Origin: Actinomortierella ambigua
Taxonomy: Eukaryota; Mortierellomycota; Mortierellomycetes; Mortierellales; Mortierellaceae
Assembly (NCBI GenBank): GCA_016098155.1
Contig: JAAAJB010000011.1
Coordinates: 62,001-126,000, forward strand
Reading direction: 5' to 3'
Length of the DNA: 64,000 nucleotides
The notes below the pieces were generated by a model, which worked only from the letters and a program-made list of their open reading frames with translations, was not told where the DNA came from and did no database searches. Of this stretch, positions 33,147 to 48,100 are shown piece by piece. A program made the translations under genes and the position numbers. The stretch's first letter is position 1, and each line of letters starts with the position of its first letter.

Positions 33147-36100
33147 ATGTCGCTTCACACTACTTCGAGCCAGGAGGCAGCTGCCCTTTATGATCCCTTG
33201 CACATGGATCTGACCTATTCGACGCTGGCGCTCCTCGCCTACCTCGATACCCTTGGTCAACAGGGCTCGCCCACCTCCTCCATCGCAGCATCCGCTCTCT
33301 CAGCTGCTCAGCGCCAGCTTCTCGAGCGATTTGCCAACCCCCAGGAGCAATTGACGCTTCCAGAGATCAACCTTTCCCTCACCACCATATCGACACTGTT
33401 GAAGAACGAGCATTTGTGCCTTAAGGTGCTAGAGCTGTATCGCCCCCTCGTGCTTGACCTTATAGCACGGTGGCTCGTTCCTGACCATGGAGACAGTGTG
33501 CCCTCGAGCCCTGATAGTCAGGCCATGGAGACCGACGAGCCTATCATCAACGCCACAGGGACTCCTCTGGATCTAGAAAATATGGCTGTTGCACTTAGCA
33601 TCATGCTACCTATTGTTCCGCAAGCGACGACGTACGATCTTCATTATGGTTACTTTATTTTGTGCCTTCTCGGGATCCGATTCACACCTCCGGTACTGAT
33701 AGCTCTACTTCATTCTAAATCAAAACAATAGGTTTGCGGTGCGACTCTTTTCTAGATATCCTTCACCACTCGAGTGGGTAAATGGACTGACTGCCCAAGC
33801 TATGCAGTCTACACCAAAAGTGAGTCTAATGTTCTCGCGGAGTCATTAAGGGTTATCATCTCTAGAATGGTTCGATTAACTCGTGCTTGATATCATTGCT
33901 GCTGATAGGACACCACTCTCAAGGCTCACCGGATATTGATCACAGTATTCCGCCTACTTTCATTTTCACACAACACATTCTCGCCACTTTGGGACTGGAC
34001 CCCTCTGTACACCCTCCTAAATTATAATGACAATGGCATCAAGTACCTTACCCTCCGGTGTCTTGCCATGGTGCTCGATATCCGGGATGACCAGCTTGAT
34101 ACGGCTCTGAAGGCCCACTTGCCTCATGGCGTCGATGTGGAGATTATGACCGGCAATTCTACATTCAAGGCCGATCTTTTGAGGTACATCCGCTTTGTGC
34201 TGGTCATCTTTGTTAGTCCACTAGGTATTGGCTTGCCTCGCAGCCTGTTGCTGATACTCCATCTTTTACTTTCTGTTCTTTTTATAGTCTTGTCGAACAG
34301 GATCGCATTTCGGCAGCTCAACTAGCACTGTTCCGCAATCCTGGATCCTCTAACAGCACCTCCCAATATCGTCAGATCAATTCATCCCAACTTTCGCCCT
34401 TGACAGTGAACCTTTGTGGTGTCCTGCTTGCACGACCAGACAATCACGGAGGCAAACTCTCGCCCCACCAACTTGTCTTGACAGAGACGACAAAGCACAA
34501 CCTGCATTCGATCGGCCTCGCCCTGTCGATTGGAGCACCCGTCTTGTTGGAGGGTGTCACTGGTGCAGGCAAGACTGCACTCGTCGAAGAAGTCGCTCGT
34601 ATTACTGGACGAGATGGTATGCGACCATGAATGACCCAGACTGATAATGATACTAATTGATAATGACAATGATGATTGTTTTTTTTTGAAGTACTGACAG
34701 TTGTTTTGTGCATCCCTCCCCCCTCTAAATAAAATAGATCTTGTCAAGATTCACTTGGGAGATCAGACTGACTCAAAGGTGCTCTTGGGGACGTATGTTT
34801 CGACTTCGACTCCAGGATCATTCCGGTGGCAAGCAGGTGTCTTGACGACGGCTGTCCGGGAAGGACGGTGGCTCCTCATCGAGGATATTGATTTGGCTCC
34901 GATGGAGGTTCTGTCAGTGTTGTTGCCGCTGTTGGAGTCACGGACGCTCTTCATTCCTTCACGAGGCGAAAAGATTCCGGCTAAGGAAGGGTTCCAACTC
35001 TTTGCGACAAAGTCCATGATACCCACCCGATCGGGTCGGATGGTGTCAAGGAGCGTCGGAGGCACAGATGCGAGCATTGGCAGTAACCTGTGGACGAGAG
35101 TTCAAGTCAACTCTCTCTCCCACAGTGAGCTGTCTGAAATCATTCATCGACGATTCCACAACCTCGACAATAGCATATTGCCGGAGCTCATCATGACTGT
35201 CTTTGAGAATTTGGTGGCTATTTTCGCATCACAGGACTTTAGTCATTCCCAATCCATGGTGTCTCGAGTCATCTCCCCTCGCGACCTCATGAAGTGGTGC
35301 ACCCGTATCGACATGTTGATCGAGGTCAAGGGTGGATACGAGGCGCTGAGCTACATGATTAGCCGGGAGCGGGGCATTGACGAGATGATTCTCCAGGATC
35401 TTTTCTCAGAGGCGGTTGACTGTTTCTGCTCCATGATTGCCGAGTACGAGGTCTGGAAGGAGGTGCTCATTCGACTGGGCCGCGCCTTGACGTTGTCCTC
35501 AGAGAAGATCAACTGGTACATCGACAACTACACACCCAAGATTGACGTTCGAGATCTGGATCTGACGATTGGACGTGTGACTCTGCCGGTGTTGAATGGC
35601 GGTCAGGAGATGGCACTCAGACGATCCAAACGGAATCCTTTTGCCATGACGGCCCACGCCAAGAGACTGCTCGAAAAGATTGCCGTTTCTGTACACCTCA
35701 ACGAACCTGTGCTACTGGTTGGAGAGACTGGTACCGGAAAGACGACTGTTGTTCAGTATCTTGCTCACCTTTTACACCACGAGCTGACAGTCATCAACTT
35801 GTCGCAACAGTCGGACTCCTCGGATCTTTTGGGAGGATTCAAGCCTGTCGATGTCAAGGTTCTTGCAGTGCCACTGAAGGACAAGTTTGAGAGCCTCTTC
35901 CCACGCACGTTTGCAGCCAAGCGGAACAAGGAATTTTTGGATCGAGTTCACAAGATGTACTCCAAGGGTCACTGGGGCAAGCTGATCGATGTGTGGACTG
36001 AGACTGTGGGCAAGGCTGAGGTTATGCTCAACAAGCCCCCCAAAGACACCAACCAGTCTGGTTCCAAGCGCGTGTCTCCCAAGTTGAGACAGGAGTGGCA

Positions 36101-39100
36101 GGAGTTTGCCGCAAAGGTGGCCGAACTCAAGGTAACGCATTCGACCGCGGCCGCCAAGTTTGTGTTTTCGTTTATGGAGGGTTCGCTTGTCCAGGCGGTG
36201 CGTCGCGGTGACTGGATTTTGCTGGATGAGATCAACTTGGCGACCACGGAGACGCTGGAATGTTTGAGTGGGTTGCTGCAGGATGCTCAGGGCAGCCTTC
36301 TCCTGGCCGAGCGCGGTGATTCGGAACCCGTGCCCCGCCACCCTAACTTCCGAGTGTTTGCCTGCATGAACCCTGCCACTGATGTTGGCAAGAAGGACCT
36401 CCCGCCTGGTCTTCGCAACCGCTTCACAGAGTTTTACGTGCATCCCCCCGATGCCCGGCCGGATGACCTGCAGGAGATTGTCAAGGGATACCTCAAGGAC
36501 GTGGTCTCGCATTCGGAGCAGGGCGCGTTTGCCGACATTGTCGACTTTTATCTTGAAGTTAAGGGCAAGAGCAATCGCCATGAGCTGGCCGATGGTGCGG
36601 GTCAGCGTCCCCACTTTTCGATGCGCACCCTCACCCGTGCTCTGCAGTTTGTCCGCGAGATTGTGGTTACCTACGGTCTGCGCAGGGCGATTTATGAAGC
36701 ATTTAGCATGACGTTCCTCACCCAGCTGAACAAGGACAGTGAACGGGCCGTGCGAGCTCTCGTCGAGAAGCATCTTTTGAAGGGAGTCAAGAACCCACGT
36801 GCCTTGATTACTCAGACACCACGACGACCTACCACCGAAGAATCCCTGCTGCAGTTCGACCACTACTGGCTCAAGTGTGGCCGCTACACGCCTGTCGACG
36901 TTGGGCAGTACATCCTTACGCCTTCTGTGCGCACCAACTTGAACAACTTGGCCCGTGTAGTGATGACTCAACGCTTCCCCATCCTGATTCAAGGCCCTAC
37001 CTCCGCCGGTAAGACATCCATGATCGAGTACCTCGCCAACCGCCTTGGTCACAAGTTTGTGCGTATCAACAACCACGAGCATACAGACCTTCAGGAGTAC
37101 CTGGGCACTTACATCTCCAATAGTGAGGGTCAGTTGGTATTCCAGGAGGGTGTCCTGGTTGAGGCCTTGCGTAACGGTTGGTGGATCGTCCTCGACGAGT
37201 TGAACTTGGCTCCTAGCGACGTCCTCGAGGCGCTGAACCGACTTTTGGACGACAACCGCGAGCTTTTGATTCCAGAGACGGGCGATATTGTGCGCCCGCA
37301 CCCAGACTTTATGCTCTTTGCGACCCAGAACCCGGCTGGTCTCTACGGAGGTCGTAAGCAGCTTTCGCGAGCCTTCCGCAACCGCTTCTTGGAGCTCTTC
37401 TTTGACGACATCCCGCAGGACGAGCTGGCCGAGATCTTATCCAAGCGTTGCTCTTTGCCCGACTCGCGCAGCGTGCTCCTAGTCGAAGTGTACAAGGGCC
37501 TGATGCGCCGGCGCCAGACGACGCGTATCTTTGAGCAAGGGCATGGTTTCATCACTCTGCGTGATTTGTTCCGCTGGGCAGGTCGAGGCTCGATCGACAA
37601 GACAGAGCTGGCCATGGACGGCTACATGATCCTGGCCGAGCGTTGCCGTAAGGAGGAGGAGCGCGAGGTTGTGCAGGAGGTTCTGGAGGAGATCTTCAAG
37701 TGCAAGCTCGACATCGACGGCATGTATGAGAGTGCCGAGGTTCAGGACTACATTCAGCGGTTCCATGGCGGACGCGAGAATGTTGTCTGGACTCGGGCCA
37801 TGAAGCGTCTCTTCACCCTTGTTAGCCGCTGCCTCAAGTTCAAGGAGCCGGTGCTGCTTGTCGGAGAGACTGGATGTGGTAAGACGACCGTCTGTCAGAT
37901 GCTGGCCGAGTACCTGAACCAGGAGTTGGTCATCGTCAACTGTCACCAGAACACTGAGACGGCCGATCTGCTCGGTGGTCAGCGCCCCGTCCGCAACAAG
38001 CAGGGCGCTGTTGAGCAGACCAAGCGTGATCTTGTGGCCTTCCTTCAGAAGGTTGGTGGTGAGATTGACTTTATCCCGGACGAGGCCGACTTGAACGTGG
38101 CCATCCAGAGCTTTGAGAACTGTGTCAAGGCAGGACAGCTCGAGCAGCAAGGAAACGACGAGCTCAAGGCGGCCATCTTGCAGCTTCGTCAGCAGTACCG
38201 CCAGGCGTCGACCCTTTTTGAGTGGCACGACGGACCTCTGGTACAATCGCTGAAGGAAGGCCATCTCTTCTTGCTGGACGAAATCTCGCTGGCGGACGAC
38301 TCTGTTCTTGAGCGCCTCAACTCCGTGCTTGAGCCGCACCGTCTGCTGGTCTTGGCAGAGAAGGGAGGCAAGACGGTCGAGGTCATGTATGGTGTCGAAA
38401 AGTTCCAGTTCTTGGCTACCATGAACCCCGGTGGCGATTATGGCAAGAAGGAACTGTCGCCTGCCCTCCGCAACCGTTTCACGGAGGTCTGGGTGCCTGC
38501 TGTGACTGATCGTCAGGATTTGATCAAGATCATTGAGGAGCAGATCAAGTTCCCCAAGGAGATGGCTGGATTTGCTGCCCGTATCCTTGACTTTGTGGCC
38601 TGGTATGCGGACGAGCTGGGCAAGAGTCGCGTGGTAGTGAGTTTGCGTGATATCTTGGCATGGGTACGCTTCATGAACGAACTTGTGTCCAAAGGCGGCT
38701 TGAGCGCTGAGCAAGCTTTTGTTCATGGTGGAAGCCTTGTCTTGTTGGATGGCCTCGGATCGAATGCATCTGCCGGTGGAGCTTCTCTCTCGGGCGACCT
38801 TCTTCGCGAGTTCCGTCTGCGCTCTCTCGCTGTGCTGAGCGGCCGCGAGAAGATTGCCGATGGTGAGGATGTCTTTTCGGAAGGCACTGGTCTGGTCAAG
38901 AACGAGGAGACGACCTTTGGCATCCAGCCATTCTTCATCCCCAAGGGCTCTATCAAGGACCAAAAGATCAAGTTTACTCTTTTGGCACCTACCACCACCA
39001 ACAATGCCATGCGTGTCCTTCGCGCGCTTCAGCTACGCAAGCCTATCTTGTTGGAAGGTTCCCCTGGAGTTGGCAAGACCTCATTGATCTCTGCTCTGGC

Positions 39101-42100
39101 AACAGCATCGGGTCATCCCCTCGTTCGTATCAACCTTTCGGAACAGACGGACCTGATGGATCTCTTTGGTTCCGATCTGCCTGTAGAAGGTGGTAACAGC
39201 GGCGAGTTTGCATGGCGAGATGCACCATTCTTGCAAGCTATGCAGTCTGGCGACTGGGTCTTGCTGGACGAAATCAACTTGGCAAGCCAAAGCGTGTTGG
39301 AGGGTCTCAACTCCTGCTTGGACCACCGTGGTGCTGTCTACATCCCAGAGCTGGACAAGGAGTTTTTCTGCCACAAGGACTTCCGAGTCTTTGCTGCCCA
39401 GAATCCTTTGCAACAAGGTGGCGGTCGTAAAGGTCTGCCCAAGTCTTTTGTGAACCGATTCACGCAGGTCTTTGTCGAGCAGCTTTCGGATGGCGACATT
39501 CTGTTCATCTGCAAGCATCTCTTCCCGCAAGTGGAGGATGGTACGCTGCGCAAGATGATCGACTTCAACTACCAGATGTACGAGGAGACGATGGTCAACC
39601 ACACCTTTGGCCGCAAAGGATCGCCGTGGGAGTTCAACCTTCGTGATGTCTTCCGCTGGATGGAGCTCATGACACTTCCCGATCATGGGCTTGGATACAC
39701 ACATGACCCTGCAGAGCATCTGGATTTAATTTACTTGCAACGCATGCGCACAGAAGAAGACCGACAGGCCACCATTCAGCTGTTCGAGAAGGTTTTCCGA
39801 CAGCCTTATGAGCGCAAGATGACACCTTTCTATCATATTGACACTCGCCATCTGCAAGTTGGACACTCGCTACTGCCCCGCCGACATGCCGACACCAGTG
39901 ATGTTCTTGGCAAGGATCTGCACCTTCTTCAGTCCTTCATGAAGCCTATAGAAGGTCTGATGAAGTGTGTTGAAGTCAACTGGATGGCCATCCTCACGGG
40001 CCCGTCATCGAGCGGCAAGACATCCTTGGTTCGCCTACTTGCCAACCTCACAGGCAACAAGCTGGAGGAGTTTTCAATGAATTCTGGAGTGGATACCATG
40101 GAGCTTCTTGGTGGATTCGAGCAGGTGGATTTGGCGCGTCACCAAGAGCAAGTGCTCCTAGGCCTTGCACGCCTCACCAGCCAAGTCTCCCGCGAGCTGG
40201 TGGTGATGGACAATGCCGAGGAGCTCAAGACGTTGGCCTACGTGCGAGAGATTTCACAGTCGCTCTACCTGTTGAACTCTCAGAACAAGTTCTCCAAGCG
40301 ATCGTCGTCTGCGTTGGAGGTGAACAAGAATAACGAGCGTATGATGCGCAACAATGCCATCGATGGACTTTTGAACCAACTTCGATACCTCGTCCAGGGT
40401 TTCCACTTTGTCGACTATGCGCAGGACGTTGCCGAACTGGAGAAAAAGTTCGCTCTCCTCAAGAATCTCGAGCAGTCATCAGTGAGCGGCCGCTTTGAGT
40501 GGATCGATGGATCGCTGATCAACGCCCTTGAGCACGGCTACTGGCTCCTTATCGACAACGCTAACCTGGCCAACCCATCTGTCTTGGATCGTCTCAACTC
40601 GCTGATGGAGCCCAATGGCACACTGATGGTCAACGAGCGCGGTCTCGTCGATGGCGAAGTTAAGATCATCCGCCCCCATAAAAACTTCCGCATCTTCATG
40701 ACTGTGGACCCCAAGTATGGCGAGTTGTCGCGTGCCATGCGTAATCGTGGTGTGGAAATCACTCTCGTTGACGCCGAGTGGATCGACAACGCCCAGGATG
40801 TAGTCAAGATCTCCAACAGCCTAGGAATCCGTGGTGCCGGTGCTCCCGATTTGATCCGCCAGGTTCACCATTACCTGCAGCTCTTCTTCAAGGCGACCCA
40901 GCCTTGGAAGCACCTGTCAGCCAAGGACATGCTCCTTTTTGCCCGCTTTGTTGCAGAACGTCTTCAGCGTGGTGAGCCTCTGACTCAAGCACTCCGTCAC
41001 TGCGTCCGTCAGGTGTATTCTATCGAAGACACTGGGGTGATCACAGAGTTCTCGGACAGCGGACTTCCCAAAGACCTGGAACTCTTGCCACAAGAGCCTC
41101 CTTCGTTTGAATTCCACTCGACCATCGAAAACTCGGCGTCTCCCACCAACTGTCCCCATTTGTTGGACGGCCGACTCCTATCGAGCGATTCTCAGCTTGG
41201 CATGGTCTCGATGCACGGATCGTACCTGATGTATCTCCTGCTGACCGAAGCTCCCGTGGCTTCCATCTGGACCGCAGCACACTACTTCCTCGAGACCTGC
41301 TCGTCGGAGGATGCCTCCTTGAGGACCAAGTGGGTTGACTATCTGCTGGCGACACACGTAATGGAAGATGCTACTCGTTCGCAGACAGTCATGGTTCAGC
41401 ATATCCTCGGTCAACTCGTGGAGAGCCCTCTGATGTCGCACCTGACCAAGCTCAAGGGGTCTCTTGCCTCACAGCTGAGTCTGAACTCCAGTCTTCTGAA
41501 CTCTCAGGTATGAACATGCACCCTTTAAAGATCCTGAAAAACTAAGGGTGGAGGGATACAGATAACTTATGATTTTTTTTTTTTTTTTTTTTTTAGCCCG
41601 CGGACATGCGAATGAATCCCGATCTCTTCTGGGCGATTGATCAGTGCTGCAAAGAGAACGAGGCTGGCGCTGCCATTTGGGTCGAGTATCAAGCGTCGGC
41701 TCGCTTGATGGCACTGTTCATTCGTGTGCAAAAGATGGACTATCACGAGCAGCGTGTGTACGCCAAGGCGCGAGGCAAGAAGCCAAACACCGTTCAGGTG
41801 TCCTACTTGTTCAACCAGCAGATGTGGGACAAGCCACTTCAGCACCCTGTGGTGGCTCAAATTAGCCCTTGCCTGAACGCCCTCAAGTCCATTTCCATGC
41901 AGTGGATCTCGGCCCTGAAGCCTCTTAGCCAAGAGCAGGTAAGATCACTTTTATTTTATATTATTATATTTTGCTCTCTTTCCGGCCAACGAAAGAATGC
42001 TGGGGAGACATCGGTATAGTTGCTTATTCCATTTCCCGCGTGTTTTTTTTTTATTATTTCCGCATCTCTAGGCCGATTTGTTCCACCTATTCTTGGACAA

Positions 42101-45100
42101 GCGCGACATGATCTGGGAGACAGTCCAGGAACCTGTTGTCAACGTGGGTGAGCTCATGATCCTCGTGAAGATGATGGGTGAGACTGTCGAGGCACTGAAT
42201 CGTACGCTGTCGGATAACTACCTCGGCGCTTTTCTGCAGAACCTCTCCGCGATGACGGACGCCATGGTGCTGACTTCCGGCACGCTGATGAAGAATCTCT
42301 GGCGTCATCTCCATCCTGCCGTCCTCGCAACGGAGGAACTCGTTGAACTCGAGCAGGAGCTGCTGCAAATCGCGTACAAGGCCGATGTCTGGTCCGACGA
42401 CGCTCTTTTGGACCAAGGTGTGCTGGCCAAGGCGCGCGCCCTGGCGTCGATGCCGGATTTCAAGAGCACGGTCGTTGAAGCCATTGCCACCTTGTACTTT
42501 GCGGATCAGTCCCCCGAGAAGGTGGCGGCGTTGGTGAAGACGATCCAGCAAGTGCCTGCTGTAAGTTTACCATTATTTTGTCTTTTTCTTGTTTTGATGG
42601 GGCAAACTGATGGGAGTTGATATGAGTCATCAAGCTAAAACTTTGTACGGGCTTGTTTCTGTGATAATAGCATCTTCAAAAGAAGGTCGATGGAGTGCAG
42701 CAACAGCTACCGGGATTCCCCAAAATCACACCGGCGACCCTTCAGACGGCTGTCGATTTCATGTATCCAGTTATGGATTTCACAAGCTCTGTAAGCGAAA
42801 TGACAATCTTGGCCAAATTACAGCAGATCCTTGCAGGTGATGTGGCCTTGAGCCCTGCTGTTCTGGAGGAGCTGCACGCTCTGTACACCTTCTCGCTCGA
42901 GAAATCGACTCGCTCAGCTGCCGACCTTGTGCCTCACAAGCGATTGATATGGGCTATGGAGTTGAACAAAGAGGGTAAGTGCTATGGACAATGATCAAAC
43001 AGAAAGCGGGTATGTTGGCTCGATTCGTTCGTTGTGTTAATAAGTTTTGTTTAATTTTTTTGTTGTTGAACAGGAGGCGAAGACAGCAAAGCCGCAATGC
43101 GTCGACTTGCCCAGGAGGTCGCTCACAGCTGGTATGCCCGACTCTGGCAGAACGCTTTCAAGAAGACGAAATTCGACTCGTTTTCCGGAAAACTGCCCGA
43201 AGAGAGCGTAGTTGAGATTGCAGCCATCGAGGGCCCCGCCAAGCTCTTCCAGAGTGTTACCACGATGTCCTACTTTAACTACCTGTAAGTATTCTTTCTT
43301 CTATTACAGCACCATGGCTATGCTATTGTGGCCCTACCGAAACCTCGTTGCTGACATGATCTCTTCCCCCTCTCCCTTTTTGTCACATTATGAATAGGAC
43401 CACGTTGCCAAAGGCGGCTGTCAGTACTCTGGACAAGCAACTGGAGCAGACACGCGTCTTGACTAAGCATCAGTCGCTGTCTTCTAATCAGCTCAACCGT
43501 GTTGCATCATCGCTGATGAACCTGATTGCGGCTATAACAATGGTAATGATGCCCTTTCTCAATGCACCAACGCACTCTGAAATGTTGAAAATTTAGCGCT
43601 TACACCTCGACTTTTTATTTGAAACGATAACAATAATAGGTTCTTGACGTGATCGTCGAAGTCCATGCAGATGTCGATGTGAGTGCTCAAGTATCAGCAT
43701 TGAACTCTGTCTCCAGAGCGCTGTTGAGTGGTTCGCGTCAGAGCCAAGACTACGAGGTTGCGCTGGCTACACTCTCTCAGTTCCCTGAGCGACTTGGCTC
43801 TCTTAAGCCAGTAATTGCCTCAAAGCACATGCATCTCTCTGCCCAGCACCTTGTCCACTCTATTCAAATGTACCAAGTCATTGGTGACAACGAGATCAAG
43901 TTGCAGGCAGAGCACGGCAAGGCATGGATCCACTTGGGCTTGGCCTTCATTGGCCTCTATGTCCCCGATTACTCGTTGGATCCAACCGCCAAGCCTCGTC
44001 TGATGCTCCATGCGCTCCGCCACAAGCAAGTCCAGTTGCAGATGGAGATTCAAGTCCGTCGTGATATCGAGAAGACTGTGACTGGCGCCGACAAGAACGC
44101 TGTCATCGAAGAGCGACTTGCCGAGCTTGCCAAGGTCGAGCAGGCGATTGAGAATTTTGCGACCGATGTTGCTCTCCGCCCTGCCAAGACGCTGCTTGAG
44201 GAGATGTTTAAGCAAATCTGGCAGATCCAAAAGGCTGCTGTGAATGCCGAGTCTATCCAGAACCTGATTGCTTCGATTGAGTCCAAGAACGGTGCCCAAT
44301 ACGACCAGGAACGGCTTTTCCAGGATATTACCCAAGAGTTTATCCGTCGCAACACACGCAAGTTCCAGCCTTACCTGGATATCCTCCAGCCTTTGGTCGT
44401 GGCCGTTTATCAGGTCAAATATGGTGTTCGCTTGGTCGCTGCGGCGTACGCCCTGGACGACCAGAAGGATCGCGATGCCCTCGAGTCAATCGTTACATGT
44501 TTGGTCCGTGTTCCAGACTACCATGTCAGCAACTCAGATCGCATGGACTCTGTGCACGTCGTCACCCAGCCCGCCACGTTGGAGGTGGTCCGCCGCACGG
44601 TCTTCGACAACCCGCGTGTGACTAAGAAGTGGTCGTTCTACCTCAAGTACCTCATCACCGCTCTGCAGCACCAGCGTGGCGCCATTTCCTCGCGCGGTGT
44701 CATGAACATGGCAGATATCGAGACACTGGATCTCCTCTTTACCGAGGTGCAGGATATTTGGGCCAAGGGTAAAGAGCATGCTGCCCAGGTCGCCGCTGAG
44801 AATGAGTCGCTCTACAAGACACGCGTCAAGAAGCACGAAGGCGTTGACGATGACGCTATTGATGAGGCTACCTTCCGCGAGATGTTCCCAGACTTTGATG
44901 AGGAGTTCAATACCACGGAGGACAACGACCAGCAGGAAGAGGAGAAGAAGCCTTCTGGTGTCCCCGAGGTTGAGGAGAAGACTTTTGAGGACAAGGATAT
45001 TATCCTCATTGGCAAACTGCATAGGGCCGTCTTTGAGCACCTTTCGTCTAGTCAGTGCTCCGACAGGACTGTTTTGACGGATCAAGAGCGCCGTTCAAGG

Positions 45101-48100
45101 ATCTGGTCGTGGTATAGCCGTGCATCCGAGCTGGCTGACGTGAGTGACTGCTCCTTCAGTCACAATGTTGATACGACCGCCCAGGGCACCCACATGTTGA
45201 CGAGCGCTCTCATGGAAGAGTGGCTACTTGGTCGCGACAACCATTACTGGTCGTCGGAGCCCACGTACGACTTTTACAAGGACCAGAATGTTGCCGAGGC
45301 AGGCCGCATCGTCCCCATTCTTGAGAAACTTCGTATTCGCCTCCAGGATATCCTCTCGGTTTGGACAGAGCACGCTGTCCTCGAGTCACTGATCCAGCTC
45401 TGCGACAAGTTGCTCGGTTTCCCCATGGACTCGCCCGTGGCCAAGCTCCTTGCTGGCATTGAGGCGCTGCTTCAAAAGACAGAAGATTGGGAGAGTGTGG
45501 CCAGCCGTGAGTACTCGATCAAGGACAATCAAAACGAGCTCACGTCTTTGATTGTCTCTTGGCGCCAGCTGGAGCTTACCTGCTGGCCCAAGTTGCTCGA
45601 GACGCAGGACCGCAATGTGGCTGAAGAGGTGTTCCCCTGGTGGTTTGATTACTATGGTTCGATCCTGAAGCCAACACGCGAGATGGACCTGGCGATCGAT
45701 CATGGCATCAAGGTCGACAATGTCACCACGCACATCAAGGATCTGCTCGGTGTCGTCGATCAGTTCTTGCAGGCAGCGACAGTTGGCGACTTTAAGCCAC
45801 GCATGGACCTGCTCAAGTCGTTCCAGCGTCACCTGCAGATCCGAGGCCAACTCGTCATGCTGGACCGCCAGCGTCGCTTCAAGGCCGGTGAGATCGCCAA
45901 GGTCGAGCCGTCGGTTTCCTCTCAGGTCGCTGATGCTCTGTGGAACGTGTACCTGTACTACCTCCAGTTTATGGATAAGGTAGAGTCTACGGTGCAGATG
46001 TTCAAGAAACCCATCGAGAAGGACCTTAAGGAACATGTCAAGATTGCTACATGGAAGGACATCAACATCCACGCGCTCAAGGCCAGTGCACTCAAGACCC
46101 ATCGCCGTCTCAACAAGCTGCTGAAAAAGTACCGCGATGTGCTCCGCCAGCCTCTTACGGACATCATCCAGGCCTACAAGCTCGAGACACCCGTCGTTGT
46201 TGCGGGCAAGGGTAAGGCCCTTGACACTGTCATCCAGCCTAGCCCCAAGGTCTGGATTGCCGATGTGCGTTTGGATCAGCAGGACAAGGCCTCGGAGAAG
46301 CTGTTGACATTAGCAGATCAGCAACTCCAGGCTACAGGTACGACCACAGAAGCTCTGCTCAACCTCAGCAAGACGTTCGACCGGTTGAAGCGCTTTGTGT
46401 CACGCGATATTGTGCTGCCGACGACAGAGGATGAGCCCTTAGACGAGCTCTGTGGTGACATCATTGAGCAGATTGAAGAGTTCCAAAAGGAGACACCATC
46501 CAAGATGACCGAAGAGAACAAGAGTCAGCTCAAGAACATGAAGCTGATTCGCAAGCGTGCTCTCGTCGATCTCCTCAAGTTGTTGCAGCGTCTCGGCCTG
46601 AACCGCCATCGTATGGTCCGCCTTGAAGAGGATCTGTTGGGTTATGTCTTCCATCTGCCCCCAGCCCAGATCGAGGATTTGCAGGAGCAGGCCAAGAAGT
46701 CGGACAAGGCTATCCCTGCCGGAAAGCAGGTCGCCCAACTGTGGAAGAAGTCGGATGAATACTTTTACCGCATCATTGCTCGCATGATCTACCTCCGTGA
46801 GCTCTCGCACCAGCCTCCCAAGGATATCACTGTTGTCGAAGCTGAGAAGGGTCGCGGTTACACTGAGCACTTGGTCCACCTCGTTATCGAGCAGCGCCAG
46901 GAGCTCCAGTCGACCAAGCATCAGATGGATAACCTCCGAGGACTTGCTGCCCAGCTCGAGAGCGTGTTCCAGCTGCCAAGCGAGTCGACCATCACCCTCC
47001 GCTCGGATGCCGGTGATAGACTGCTGCAACACAAGCAGTCTGTCGACAAGCTAATGGATCTTGCTTCCGACGCCATGCTCGTCTTTGAGGTCGCTGGCCG
47101 CCAGTCGGCAGTGGCCTTGACCACTCGCTCGCAAGTCGTCAAGGACGTTCGCGACAGTCTCACCAGGCTCCGGAGCCTCAAAGCATCTGTTGACCGCCTT
47201 GTCAGCCAATGGTATCTCGTCCCTCACGTTGTCGGCAATGTGTCGCCCGTCCTGGCCAATGCCACTCTCGATGAGCTCCAACAGGGTGTGCGTGCCGTCT
47301 TGGACATTGAAGCCACACTCCAGCAAGCTGTCGAGCAGATGCCCGGCACCTCGTTCATTTGGGCCCCTGTCCTTTGTCAGATCTCTGAGGCTTTCTCCAC
47401 CTTTGGCCTCGACCGCCTGTCCCTCACTCAGGGAGGCGAGGAGGAGCAAGGTTTGATGGCATCCCTGGCACAGAATCCGGCCTTGGGTCAGCTGTTGCAA
47501 GATGTCCAAGCTGAGATCAACGGATGCGTGACCACGATCTTGGTCAGTATTCAGGAGACGCGCTCCTTCATGGCGAAGAAGAGAAAGGAGGCTGAGGCTG
47601 CAACTGAGGAAACCAACGGCATGGATGTGACGGAGGATGGCCATGTTGCAGCGACCGCTGCGGATGCTGATCAGGAGGAGGAAAAGGATGAGTATGGTAT
47701 GCCCGAAAAGTACATCATCACGGAGAACAAGAAGTTTGTTGCACTGAACAAGCGCCTCCGCCTGGAGTCGATCGTTAACAAAACCCAATCCGTCAATGAC
47801 AAGATCCAGAAGCTGGTCCAGCACTTCACCAACCAGTATGGTGCCCAGTCATATCAGAGCCGTATGTCTTCGCAGCCCATGTCGTCCGAACAGGCTACTG
47901 CTGAAGCCTTGGTAACCCTGGCGCTCCAGCGTCTGTACCCGTTCATTCATCAGTGGCTCTTCCTAGCCCAGCATCATCTCTTCCACTACGTCCAGCACCA
48001 CAAGGCTATCACAAAGCTCACGTATGTCCTGTGCAACACCTTCTCGATCCTCTTCAGTAAGGGCTTCTGCATTCCCGAGATGGAGCAGGAGACCAAGGAG

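Noticed and set aside
35772..38963. Antisense frames of about 500 residues over midasin exon 5
   Set aside because: Open only because of codon bias in the real gene; no recognisable domain, splice logic or starts.
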